Source of the DNA: a virus
IMG/VR virus record: IMGVR_UViG_3300040856_004192
Location: 1 to 38,336 of that record
Length of the DNA: 38,336 bases
Direction: 5' to 3' (one strand)
The stretch's first letter is position 1, and every line of letters begins with the position of its first letter. Both the position numbers and the translations under genes were made by a program. Of this stretch, positions 1-8,309 are shown one piece after another. The notes below the pieces were generated by a model, which worked only from the letters and a program-made list of their open reading frames with translations, was not told the origin of the DNA and did not search any database.

Positions 1-305
1 TATGCCTTTTTATTTTTAGATTTGTAATCAGCTTTAACTAAGTCGTATATTTGTCGGAAATTTCGATAAGCTTTATCTAGTGCAGGATATTCTTTAGCCA
101 TTTTTTCAACTTCACCTGTATTAATAAGTTCATTAAATGTAACAGTGTTATCCCAGATAGTAGTGCTATAAGTAAAGCTATCTGGGTCAACTAAGGAAGT
201 ATTATTTGCCATTGTATCATAGGTTAAAACCTGTGATTCTTGATCGTCTAAAGGTATTGTGATTGTCACAGGTTTACTATCATAGATAGGATTTACTTTA
301 TTCAC
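1..305 (-). CDS. Hypothetical protein, 3' end cut by window edge
   Basis: The reading frame is open from the left edge to an in-frame stop upstream of position 305, and at least 101 residues are visible. I chose the GTG at 303-305 because it overlaps the stop of the upstream gene (GTGAATAA). The alternative is an ATG at 212, giving MANNTSLVDPDSF. The visible part is acidic and hydrophilic with no signal peptide or membrane segment; Trp, Tyr and Phe are frequent in the middle (TTIWDNTVTFNELI) and the end is Lys-rich (DYKSKNKK). I do not recognise a family. It is the last visible gene of the operon that carries the base-modification genes upstream, which says nothing firm about its role. Confidence 0.6.
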   Translation of the reverse strand, partial: MNKVNPIYDSKPVTITIPLDDQESQVLTYDTMANNTSLVDPDSFTYSTTIWDNTVTFNELINTGEVEKMAKEYPALDKAYRNFRQIYDLVKADYKSKNKKA

Positions 306-471
306 TCGTTTTTTCTTTTCTTTTTTGCCAAATTAAGTAACTTTCCCACACACGATCGCCCTTTCTGTATAGGCTAGATTCATGGAAGGGTTTACCCTCG
401 AATCTACAATAGTCACGAAATGCGTCTAAATCATCAAAAATTTTTCGGATAAGCGGATCTTTAATTGCCAT
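298..471 (-). CDS. Small conserved-type hypothetical protein (57 aa)
   Basis: ATG at 469-471 opens a 57-codon frame beginning MAIKDPLIRKIFDDLDAF and ending in a Lys/Glu-rich tail before TAA at 298-300. The protein is soluble and mixed in charge, with aromatic clusters (FRDYCRF, VWESYLIW). Its stop overlaps the GTG of the next gene, and it starts 4 bases after the stop of the QueD-like gene, so translational coupling is likely. It resembles short proteins of unknown function common in marine T4-like phages. I cannot assign a function. Confidence 0.6.
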   Translation of the reverse strand: MAIKDPLIRKIFDDLDAFRDYCRFEGKPFHESSLYRKGDRVWESYLIWQKRKEKTSE

Positions 472-474
472 TTT

Positions 475-861
475 TTATTTCTCTTCATAATCGTTATAAA
501 TTATTTGACAGCCATTTTCGCCGTCTTCTGCAACATCAATTACAACAAATCGACCTGGATATTTTGCATGAATATGTTCATACAATTCATCTGCAATCAT
601 TTCACAACTTTTATAGTCTAACTGTACTGTTCCTGTGTTATACAGATTTTCACACCAACGCTTAAATTGTATAAATTCGATTTCTCGATCATCATGGAAT
701 ACTTCAATTTGAACTTTAAAATGAAAAATGTGTCTATGTGGATGACCTAAAAAGCTTACATCATATTCATCTCCTGTAGCAAGATTAGGATCTGTTAATG
801 CTGCAGGATATTTATGAATGCCTTCTTTTTTAAAAGTTACCCAAATGCTTCTTTTGCTCAT
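475..861 (-). CDS. QueD/PTPS-like T-fold protein (128 aa)
   Basis: This is probably a member of the 6-pyruvoyl-tetrahydropterin synthase / 6-carboxy-tetrahydropterin synthase (QueD) family, which makes a precursor of 7-deazaguanines. I use the ATG at 859-861, preceded by AAAGGT, and not the longer frame that runs into the upstream gene. Features expected of the family are an early His (H16), a central HxH (H42, H44; H40 is also near), a strand-helix matching the family's Val-Asp-Phe-x-x-Leu-Lys (IEFIQFKRW, 61-69), a CEMIADEL segment (86-93) where the family has PTAENLA, and a late acidic strand (IDVAEDGE). The Cys normally found four residues before the HxH is absent (F38), so the chemistry may differ or be lost. 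The neighbouring TGT/DpdA-like gene supports a deazaguanine role. The assignment is by motif reading only. Confidence 0.55.
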   Translation of the reverse strand: MSKRSIWVTFKKEGIHKYPAALTDPNLATGDEYDVSFLGHPHRHIFHFKVQIEVFHDDREIEFIQFKRWCENLYNTGTVQLDYKSCEMIADELYEHIHAKYPGRFVVIDVAEDGENGCQIIYNDYEEK

Positions 862-872
862 ATTACCTTTAT

Positions 873-1397
873 TTATTTTAGTATTGTATCTTCGGTATAA
901 TCTTTCCATTTTGTAAATTTGTCACTTGCCATTAAGTCATGCAATCTATGACACCATACACCAGGGTTTGAAACATTAAATGAAGTATCATCAATTTTGA
1001 GCATTGTATTGTAGTTCCAAAGTTTTACATATGGTATAGGTATTCTAAGTTGTGGAATAAAGTTATTAAATTCGCATAATCCACCTTCGTTAAATTGTTC
1101 AATTGCTTCAAAAGGAATGTCTAAACTGCACAGATGTCCTTCTTTTAGAAAGTGTTCTATCATCTGCTCCCATTGGTCCCATTCTTCCGGTGTTTGCGGA
1201 TTAAAAGAATGATTAGCACCAAAGAAAATGTGTTCTGTTTTTAATTTTCCACAAGCGTTTGTAATATCTAAAATTGGTTGGATACCTACGACAAATAGTG
1301 TATTCATAGAGTATGCAGGAGTTTTTTCTACTTCTCTACCATAAAAAAATCTTACATCGTCACGATCTAGTTTTTTGTTACTGTAGTCTCTTTCCAT
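873..1397 (-). CDS. Conserved-type hypothetical protein in modification cassette (174 aa)
   Basis: The frame starts at ATG 1395-1397, 3 bases after the glycosyltransferase stop, with AGG about 8 bases upstream. Hydrophobic strand-like stretches (TLFVVGIQPI, EHIFFGAN, LCSLDIP, FIPQLRIPIP) alternate with helices, as in an alpha/beta or part-barrel fold. Trp and His are frequent, for example GVWCHRLHDLM near the end. There is no CxxxCxxC cluster, so it is not an intact radical-SAM QueE, and no QueC-type GGxDS motif. It lies between the glycosyltransferase and the QueD-like gene in a tight operon, so a part in the same pathway is plausible but unproven. I do not recognise the family. Confidence 0.65.
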   Translation of the reverse strand: MERDYSNKKLDRDDVRFFYGREVEKTPAYSMNTLFVVGIQPILDITNACGKLKTEHIFFGANHSFNPQTPEEWDQWEQMIEHFLKEGHLCSLDIPFEAIEQFNEGGLCEFNNFIPQLRIPIPYVKLWNYNTMLKIDDTSFNVSNPGVWCHRLHDLMASDKFTKWKDYTEDTILK

Positions 1398-1399
1398 AA

Positions 1400-2599
1400 T
1401 TAGCCTGTAAATGTATTGTTATAATTGCTTGCTGATATATAATCTCTATATCTTGTATCATTCCTTGCCCACGTATCACCGTTGCCTTGCATAATTTCAA
1501 TATACCTGTCTATAGTACGGTGTGTCCAATCTGAGATTTTACCAGAGTTAATATGTTTATATTCTAACAGTTTTTTTAGTTTTTGTAAAGCATCTTCTAA
1601 GCTCCATGGTACATATAATCTTGTATGATCGTGTGCAAAGATTTCAGGAAAACTTCTGTATGCAGGAAATAGTACGTTAGCACCTAATGCATCTGCTTCA
1701 CTTACAGTATTGCTTGTCCAGTCTTGTAAAGCACAATTAAACAATACTCTGCTATCATTTAATAGTTCATAGTATTCGTTTTTCTTTAAGTTTTCATAAA
1801 TTTTCAATTTACCTTTGGCTTCCATTTCTCTCGCACGAATGATATACTTTTCATTATTGCTCCTTAAAGGACCTCCTTGTAGGATAGCAAATTCTACGTC
1901 TTTATGATTATGAGTTTTAAAATATTTTTCAATTAAATCCATAAAAAAGTCTGGTTGCTTTTCTTGATCAAATCTAGCAGCAAAAGCAACTCTATATGTT
2001 CTTTTATTAAAATCTTTAATTGATTCAACCCTTGATTTAACTTCTTCTTTATCAAATGCAAGTCCGCTGACGTTATAGATTGGAGCACGCCAATTAGCAA
2101 TTTTCATATGTGCTACCATTTCCTCATTACTTGCAAGTACACCAGTAACAAATTCATTCACCATTTCTTCATACAAACTCATCCATTTGCTCATATTCCA
2201 TACGTGAACAAAATCGTCAGGATCTACTGCTTGTGCCAAGCATCTTACCCATACCTTAGGACGTTGTTTAGCTGGAATTTGATTCATAATATACGGAAGG
2301 CTTTCGATACCTGGTTGGAACATATCTTCAAAAAATATTACATCCTCTCCGGTAACTTCTCCGTTTCGCATCATTTGTACAAGATTCATCATTTGCGACA
2401 TAGCAAAATATGATCTACCATGTGCATCGAGTACTTGCCCTACCTGTATGCTTTTAGTGTTGTCAATAGTTGTTCCTGGAACATTTACCCAGTCTATATT
2501 ATTCCTAGCAAATGCTCGACGTGACCAATCAGTTAGTTGCAGTGTATATCTTCCTTCGTAAGGTTCTAAACCCATATAGAAAAGTTTTCTAAAACTCAT
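1400..2599 (-). CDS. GT-B glycosyltransferase (GT4-like, 399 aa)
   Basis: This is a probable nucleotide-sugar-dependent glycosyltransferase of the GT-B fold. The C-terminal half shows the usual donor-domain landmarks: a strand and loop RVAFAARFDQEKQP (203-216), a second strand FAILQGGP (237-244), and the Glu-containing segment SNTVSEADALGANVLFP (296-312) that in GT4 enzymes follows the nucleotide-binding region. The N-terminal half is the acceptor domain and is not diagnostic. There is no membrane segment. ATG at 2597-2599 has AAAGGAT upstream and sits 8 bases after the TGT/DpdA-like gene. In T4-like phages, glycosyltransferases often act on modified DNA bases. With its neighbours this one could glycosylate a deazaguanine, but a polysaccharide or protein acceptor cannot be excluded. 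Confidence 0.75.
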   Translation of the reverse strand: MSFRKLFYMGLEPYEGRYTLQLTDWSRRAFARNNIDWVNVPGTTIDNTKSIQVGQVLDAHGRSYFAMSQMMNLVQMMRNGEVTGEDVIFFEDMFQPGIESLPYIMNQIPAKQRPKVWVRCLAQAVDPDDFVHVWNMSKWMSLYEEMVNEFVTGVLASNEEMVAHMKIANWRAPIYNVSGLAFDKEEVKSRVESIKDFNKRTYRVAFAARFDQEKQPDFFMDLIEKYFKTHNHKDVEFAILQGGPLRSNNEKYIIRAREMEAKGKLKIYENLKKNEYYELLNDSRVLFNCALQDWTSNTVSEADALGANVLFPAYRSFPEIFAHDHTRLYVPWSLEDALQKLKKLLEYKHINSGKISDWTHRTIDRYIEIMQGNGDTWARNDTRYRDYISASNYNNTFTG

Positions 2600-2607
2600 A
2601 ATATCCT

Positions 2608-4110
2608 TTATTCAAAAAATTCATCATACTTAGCTTCCGCATTAATTGTTTTTTTACCAACTTTTAGTCTTGTTCCAATAATATGTGTCCACAAACTATT
2701 AGCTTGTGTTTTAGTACCATATTTGTTTATCGTTGCTAAACTTTTCTGTCTATCCTTATGAGAAAATATTTCGTCTACTATATCTCGGAAAACATCTCTT
2801 CTTGTAGGAGTTTCATAAACCATCATGTTAGGATATAATCCTTCGTCATATAATTTATTACTCCTTTGTGTGCTAGTTATATGCATCCAAACATTATGTG
2901 CCATTTGCAGTGCATAGCTAAAACTATCCCAGCTTGTTTTACCTTCCTTTCCTATTTTGTTTAAATCTCCAGGTTTGTATATGCATATATCATTTATTCT
3001 ACAAGCATCAGTTATAGGTGAGTCTTCAAAAGCAGGAAAAGGAATTTTACCACGTTTAGGATCATTAAAATGAGATTCTGTTAAAAACACATCGCTTAAT
3101 TTCCTAGTATCGGTTGCATATTTTTTATCATCTATACCGGGAGCCATCATGTAACTCCATTTATCATTGTGATCAATACGGATATTGTAATAGATTTGAC
3201 CGTTTGCAGTTGCCAAAAATGGACTTGCACAATCATATGTCATCATGAAATTTGGATTATGGTATTTCCTAATTGCACGTTGTATGTCGGTGAGCAATAT
3301 AGCCCATTCTAGTTTACTTGTTCCTAAGAAATGCATAACATCATGTAAGCCTGGCTCAAGCAGTTTGTCATGTATCATATGTACAAGTCTTTCTAAAATT
3401 AAATGTACATCGCACATATTCTGTCCGCCCATTGCCCAGCCATTGAAATGATTGTCTGGATATTTTTTTGGATCACAATAATCTTTAAATTCTTGATACC
3501 AATCTTCTGCATTTGTATGATTACTACCTTGTAAAACATTTAAAACTTTAAAATTTCCTTGTCTGTTTTTTAAGTAGTATTCTGCATTAATGTGTGTTGC
3601 TTTTACTGCATCGTTGTATGATCTTATATTAGTAGCATCTGCAGCATCTTTGTCTTGATATGTCCATGTAGGAATATCTAGCATCATACCATAATCCATA
3701 TATGCTTCCATCCATTTTACAACTAGTTCTCTTTTTTTGGTTGCTAGTGGACAGGTTGAACTAGTCCAATCTCCTTTCCAAAGGCCTTTTGCAACTTGGA
3801 ATCCTCCGCTATCTCCTAACAGCCAAGAAGATTCTCTATCTCTATTCCGCACCATGTCTTCTTTTTCTACAAACTTTGTTGTATCTAAATCTGCGTGTCC
3901 TGCTGAATATAACGCCCATTTGTAGTTAAAAGATGCTTGTTTAGGATTTAAGAAGTTTAAACCTTCCATGGAACCAATTCCTTTTGGAATTCGGTTAGGA
4001 TCGACATAGTCTCCAAATCTCTGTTTTCCTATAAATGTTGCATAGAATCCACTGATACTAGGCAAGAATACTGAATAATCATTTTGTTCTTTTGTTAAGT
4101 CTTTTATCAT
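2608..4110 (-). CDS. dpdA: TGT/DpdA-like transglycosylase (500 aa)
   Basis: This resembles the tRNA-guanine transglycosylase superfamily, whose phage branch (DpdA) swaps guanine in DNA for 7-deazaguanine. Family landmarks appear in order: GDSGGFQ (99-105, with the catalytic-type Asp100), VLQGSN (192-197; family IVQGG), WAMGGQ (225-230; family AIGG), HFLGTS (260-265; family YLMGVG), TYDCASPFLAT (291-301; family FDCVxPTR, so Asp293 would be the nucleophile). Cys370, Cys376 and His405 (in MAHN, family IHN) are placed like the zinc ligands. At 500 residues it is longer than bacterial Tgt, as phage DpdA proteins often are. ATG at 4108-4110 follows the clamp stop by 2 bases. DNA as substrate is inferred from phage context. 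A tRNA substrate remains possible. Confidence 0.75.
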   Translation of the reverse strand: MIKDLTKEQNDYSVFLPSISGFYATFIGKQRFGDYVDPNRIPKGIGSMEGLNFLNPKQASFNYKWALYSAGHADLDTTKFVEKEDMVRNRDRESSWLLGDSGGFQVAKGLWKGDWTSSTCPLATKKRELVVKWMEAYMDYGMMLDIPTWTYQDKDAADATNIRSYNDAVKATHINAEYYLKNRQGNFKVLNVLQGSNHTNAEDWYQEFKDYCDPKKYPDNHFNGWAMGGQNMCDVHLILERLVHMIHDKLLEPGLHDVMHFLGTSKLEWAILLTDIQRAIRKYHNPNFMMTYDCASPFLATANGQIYYNIRIDHNDKWSYMMAPGIDDKKYATDTRKLSDVFLTESHFNDPKRGKIPFPAFEDSPITDACRINDICIYKPGDLNKIGKEGKTSWDSFSYALQMAHNVWMHITSTQRSNKLYDEGLYPNMMVYETPTRRDVFRDIVDEIFSHKDRQKSLATINKYGTKTQANSLWTHIIGTRLKVGKKTINAEAKYDEFFE

Positions 4111-4112
4111 TA

Positions 4113-4844
4113 TTATTTGCTCTGTGCAGGCAAGATATAGTCATATCTTGCTAGCCCGCTATCAACAGAAATTTTCATAATTCCTTGATTAGAAATGCTT
4201 ATTGTTTGATTTCCTGATAGACTTAGGATACTTTGTATTTGATGTAGCGGGTATACCCTAGGAGTTGTCAGAGTGCCTGTAACATTATGTTTGAAAACAA
4301 ATTTACCAGCATGATTGTTATCGTCGCCGATTAATACAATTAAATTGTTTCCTTCTGTTTGAAAAGTAAAATTTGTTTCATCTGCGTGAGAAGTAGCCAT
4401 CAGTTTCATTCTTGTTATACTAGCAACCGGTGGTTCAAACTCTACATCCCATGTAGCTCCTTTGAATTTTACATTTTTAACTTGCTGTTCAATAATATCT
4501 TTATTGACAAATCTAAAATCATTTTGAAAATCACCTAAAACATTTTCAAAATGTATATGTGCAGGGTAATCCTCTCCGTTTTTTGTTTTTTTAACAACTT
4601 CAATTGTTGCATCGGTTTGATATTCGGGATTTTTAAGATGTAAACTAAGTACACTTAAATTAGATAATCCGAATATACCTTCAAATTCGGAAATTCTACT
4701 ATGTGTTTCTGCATTGAAAATAACACTTTTGTCTTCTGCCAAAGCAGCCATACTAGTTGTTGTAGTATCAGTAGCTACTTTAATTGTTGGCAAAAAGCCA
4801 AGGGAATGGGTATGAGAAATAATGTCTTGTAAAATATCTTTCAT
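4113..4844 (-). CDS. 45: DNA polymerase sliding clamp, gp45-like (243 aa)
   Basis: This is a probable processivity clamp, a trimeric ring loaded by gp44 that tethers gp43. The length (243; T4 gp45 is 228) fits. So do the N-domain segment EFEGIFGLSNLSVLSLHL (53-70), matching the T4 stretch AIYDLNGFLGILSL, and a C-domain of alternating strands ending in a PCNA/gp45-like final strand (RYDYILPA, 233-240). ATG at 4842-4844 has AAAGGC upstream. It sits 7 bases after the 1133-residue protein, which contains three colinear blocks related to this one. The sequence is divergent, and the call rests on fold-level landmarks plus the gp43 and gp44 genes present in the window. Confidence 0.75.
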   Translation of the reverse strand: MKDILQDIISHTHSLGFLPTIKVATDTTTTSMAALAEDKSVIFNAETHSRISEFEGIFGLSNLSVLSLHLKNPEYQTDATIEVVKKTKNGEDYPAHIHFENVLGDFQNDFRFVNKDIIEQQVKNVKFKGATWDVEFEPPVASITRMKLMATSHADETNFTFQTEGNNLIVLIGDDNNHAGKFVFKHNVTGTLTTPRVYPLHQIQSILSLSGNQTISISNQGIMKISVDSGLARYDYILPAQSK

Positions 4845-4851
4845 TGTGCCT

Positions 4852-7800
4852 TTATTGTTTTAGGGTTCCGTTGAATATATAGTTGTATATACCATTTGGG
4901 CTTCTAACAGTAATCATCATGTGGCCTTCATCGGATATACGTATCACTTTATCGCCTTGTAATTGTAAAATTCTTAATACTTGATGAGTTGGATATATCC
5001 AACGCTTGTCTAAATATGCAACAGGAGTTAAATATCCTTCTCGATCTGTATCAAATATTTTAACTTCATTATTAGTGGATGTCAAGTCTAAATTTACTTT
5101 TATTCTATCAATTGTTGTTTGATCTACTTCAAATGTGTAAACAAATTTATTGTTTAAATCAGTTAAAGGTAGAGGTCTTTTTATGTCAAATGCTCGTCGT
5201 AAATCTTGATCTTGATATGTAGGATTTAATGGACTGGTATCAGAAGATGCAGGCGGTAAAATCGAAATTGTACCTTGTTTTGTTAAATCGGTTATCGAGT
5301 GATAATAATGAGTTATATTTTTTGTGATAGTCCATTGAATTGTTGATGTTCCATTTCCTGCAGACCCGTGTGCTTGGAATTTTCCATATTTATTTACAAA
5401 TGTTTGTATCCAAAAAGGATCTGTATTTAATGTTGGTTGGTCAATATTAAATTGAATTTTATCTCCTATATAAAAAACAAGATTTCTATACTCCTCCTCA
5501 GTAAAAGTACCATTTCTATCTTCTCCACTAACTGCAAATATATCAATAATTTCTTCTATTGGTACGTAATTAGGGTCAAGTAAATCTTCCTCAGTTGGCG
5601 GAATAACTATGGTTTTTGTAGTACTAATAATATCTATAATGTAGTCAGGTGACCAGATCGGAGATGGAGGTAACAAACTCCATTTATAAATTTCTTCATT
5701 TTCGAAATATTGTGTCCAAAATGAAGGTTCTGCTGGAAATGGTAAATTTACATTATTGAAATTATGTTCGTATGGACTTGCATTAGTTATTACTGATAAA
5801 TCAGTCGAGTGTAAAGTAATCCTATCATATAATTCAGGTTGCTCGTTATAAAGAACATACGCAGGTACATTTTCTTGTTGTGCTATTTTAGGCTCTCCAA
5901 TGTAGCTTGAAAAAACATAGCCATTACCAGTATTGTGTTTTATAAAAAATTTTGTAAAAACATCAGTTAATTCAACTTCTGGTCCGTCTGGTACAGTTGT
6001 AATTTTCATACGATTCTTGTTTACAATGTCTTTTATGTAGAAGGTATCATCTGTATTTAGACCTGCAGTGACTATTGCAGTTGCATCTTGATATACAGAA
6101 AATTTAACAGGCATATTTGTTCTAAACCATCTTGTGTCGTTAATTTCTATTTCATTCACTTTATGATAAATTTCAAATTGGAAATTACTGTAAGGTACGG
6201 GTCTAACCGGACCGTCTATAGTTTCTGTTATTGTAAATTCTGTTCTTGCTACATTTATAATAATGGTAAAATAAAAATTACTATATGGTAGTTCTTTAAC
6301 AGGCCCTCCAAGTGTCTCTGAGATTGTTATAAAACCGTTGACAAATACATTTTTTATATAATATATCCTGTTTTCATCTAATTCGGCTTCTTCTAAAGCT
6401 GTTACCGAATCTGGCATATTTTTAAACATAACTTCCATATCTTCATATAACCATCCATTTTTATCATTTATTGACAACACATTTTCAAAATCTATACCCA
6501 TTACTTGTAAAGGTATCTCTCCTTCGATTAAATTTTCTATTTCTTTTACGTAGTAGATTGTATCTGCATCGAGTTCTGCTTGTAATAATGCATTAGTTGA
6601 GTCTTCAGGATTTCTAAATTGAATAGGTAAGTTAGGTTTTAAATATTTCCTAAGCTCTCTGTTGTTAGATTCTTGTGGAATAAAAGGAAGAAACTCAACC
6701 ATTTGGTATATATTCCTTTCAATAGTTAAGAAAAATTGGAAATTACAAAAAGGTATAGTTTTCCTTTGACCTCCTAGCGTTTCGCTAAATGTAAATTCAG
6801 TATCGCTTAGTATTTCTTTAATAAAATAATTCTTAGTAGGATCTAAACCAGCTTGGAAACATGCGTCAGCAGAGTCAGGATGATTTGAAAATTTAATAGT
6901 ATCGCCAATTTCAAAGCTGCATTCTAAGTCTAATTGTACTTCTATGATATGATTTTCTTCTGCAAGGAATGGACCAATGTAATAATTATTAAAAGGAATT
7001 TGTCTATAAATTATACCATTATATTCAGCAATTACATCTAAGGCTGTGATATATTCGTCTATTATTTTTGGTATATATGTGCCAGTAATGTTTTGTTCCA
7101 CAACATACACACCAAATCTATATTCAGGTTCTCCAAATTCAAATATCAAGTTTGAAGCAGGTACCAATGGATTGGGATTAGTAGTATATAACTCATAATA
7201 AATGTATTCTGGATATGTGCGTGACATAAAATTAAAGCGAGAGGACTGCTCTTCGGTTACATCAAAACTAAAATTCCATAGTGTTCCTGTGTGATATACC
7301 ATAGGATGTAAATTAGGAAATTCAGATGCAGTATTAAATTTGTATTCGTCACGGAATGTTCCATCGCTATTATAAAAATTTAAATTGACTGATACATATT
7401 CATTTGATTCTATTTCATTTATTACAACAATGCTTGTATCATTTGGATATTCTTGGAAGTTATCTAGTATATGGAAGGGCTTCCATAATTCATTCATGCC
7501 AAATTCTTTTTTAAATTCTACAATCTTTTCATCTATTTGAGCTTCTAACATTATGACTTCATCTTCAGATACGCCTTCTATAAATGTATGATCATTATAC
7601 ATATCAAAATTTGTATTTAATGCTGTATTAAAATGTATAAAATTAGAAAAATGATCGTTTACCATATTAAGGAAAAATTGATTAGAGCTTATTCTAATTA
7701 AGTTGTCTGGAAGTATATCTTTTATAAAATATTTTGTTTCTAAGTTCAGCGGACTGGATTGTACAGCAGATTCGTTATTAGGATTATTTTCAAATACAAC

Positions 7801-8253
7801 ACGCATACCATGATCTAACCAGCTTTGATCTAATACTTTAATATAGCTTCTGTCATGTATTATTGTAAAATCAAAATGAGCAAATGGAAGATTAATTATA
7901 TCACCTGGCAGGTTTGATTTGCAAATGTTGAATCGCAAACAGTTGTTTACTTGTTTTATATTTTTTGCATAATAATAGCAATTAGGATCAATTTCGGCTT
8001 GTTCAAGTGCTAGGGTAGAACCGTCGGGTGTTTCTGCAAATCTTACCTTAATTCCTTCTGCTAACCATGGAGTGAGTTGAGGAGTTGTTTCTAATTGATT
8101 TGTATCTGGAATAATTTTTATTATTTTACCATATTGATCAGGAATAAATTCTAAAACTGTAGTTTTTACATGGTAAAGTTTTAAGAATGTATATAATGTC
8201 GGATCGTATGTATAATCTAAAATTTCTTTTAGTATTAATCTGCTAATATGCAT
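4852..8253 (-). CDS. Giant sliding-clamp-related chimera with tail-type repeats (1133 aa)
   Basis: Three parts align by eye with the neighbouring clamp, in order: residues 8-32 (KEILDYTY... against KDILQDII...), 222-392 against clamp 31-191 (EFKKEFGMNEL / EFEGIFGLSNL; NLIFEFGEPEYRFG / NLIVLIGDDNNHAG; NITGT / NVTGT), and 1084-1127 against clamp 195-240 (IYPTHQVLRILQLQG / VYPLHQIQSILSLSG). Between them lie inserts of about 190 and 690 residues. These hold at least six diverged repeats of the form MxVxFxN...A.LD..xYYIKxI...FTxSETxGG...PxSNFxF (start near 65, 146, 448, 540, 603, 712), a style common in phage tail and baseplate proteins. A late-type promoter lies 50 bases upstream. I infer a virion role or an expanded clamp paralogue. 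No known family covers the whole. Confidence 0.8.
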   Translation of the reverse strand: MHISRLILKEILDYTYDPTLYTFLKLYHVKTTVLEFIPDQYGKIIKIIPDTNQLETTPQLTPWLAEGIKVRFAETPDGSTLALEQAEIDPNCYYYAKNIKQVNNCLRFNICKSNLPGDIINLPFAHFDFTIIHDRSYIKVLDQSWLDHGMRVVFENNPNNESAVQSSPLNLETKYFIKDILPDNLIRISSNQFFLNMVNDHFSNFIHFNTALNTNFDMYNDHTFIEGVSEDEVIMLEAQIDEKIVEFKKEFGMNELWKPFHILDNFQEYPNDTSIVVINEIESNEYVSVNLNFYNSDGTFRDEYKFNTASEFPNLHPMVYHTGTLWNFSFDVTEEQSSRFNFMSRTYPEYIYYELYTTNPNPLVPASNLIFEFGEPEYRFGVYVVEQNITGTYIPKIIDEYITALDVIAEYNGIIYRQIPFNNYYIGPFLAEENHIIEVQLDLECSFEIGDTIKFSNHPDSADACFQAGLDPTKNYFIKEILSDTEFTFSETLGGQRKTIPFCNFQFFLTIERNIYQMVEFLPFIPQESNNRELRKYLKPNLPIQFRNPEDSTNALLQAELDADTIYYVKEIENLIEGEIPLQVMGIDFENVLSINDKNGWLYEDMEVMFKNMPDSVTALEEAELDENRIYYIKNVFVNGFITISETLGGPVKELPYSNFYFTIIINVARTEFTITETIDGPVRPVPYSNFQFEIYHKVNEIEINDTRWFRTNMPVKFSVYQDATAIVTAGLNTDDTFYIKDIVNKNRMKITTVPDGPEVELTDVFTKFFIKHNTGNGYVFSSYIGEPKIAQQENVPAYVLYNEQPELYDRITLHSTDLSVITNASPYEHNFNNVNLPFPAEPSFWTQYFENEEIYKWSLLPPSPIWSPDYIIDIISTTKTIVIPPTEEDLLDPNYVPIEEIIDIFAVSGEDRNGTFTEEEYRNLVFYIGDKIQFNIDQPTLNTDPFWIQTFVNKYGKFQAHGSAGNGTSTIQWTITKNITHYYHSITDLTKQGTISILPPASSDTSPLNPTYQDQDLRRAFDIKRPLPLTDLNNKFVYTFEVDQTTIDRIKVNLDLTSTNNEVKIFDTDREGYLTPVAYLDKRWIYPTHQVLRILQLQGDKVIRISDEGHMMITVRSPNGIYNYIFNGTLKQ

Positions 8254-8302
8254 TTTTTCTCCATTTCTTATTATTAGTATTTAACTAAAAAAAGATATAG
8301 AG

Positions 8303-8309
8303 TATTTAT
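8303..8309 (-). promoter_or_regulatory. T4-late-type promoter before the clamp-related chimera
   Basis: The minus strand reads CATAAATACTC. ATAAATACT matches most of the T4 late consensus TATAAATACTATT. It lies 50 bases before the start codon at 8253 and overlaps the end of the upstream gene. The 52-base gap holds no gene. The same motif recurs before other late-type genes in the window. Confidence 0.55.

Noticed and set aside
867-873. ATAAATA motif just upstream of the QueD-like gene
   Set aside because: Only about 6-11 bases before the start codon and overlapping the ribosome site, so it could not make a usable leader. Likely chance in AT-rich DNA.
873-1397. Calling this protein QueE to complete a preQ0 pathway
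   Set aside because: The radical-SAM CxxxCxxC cluster is absent, and the only support is position.
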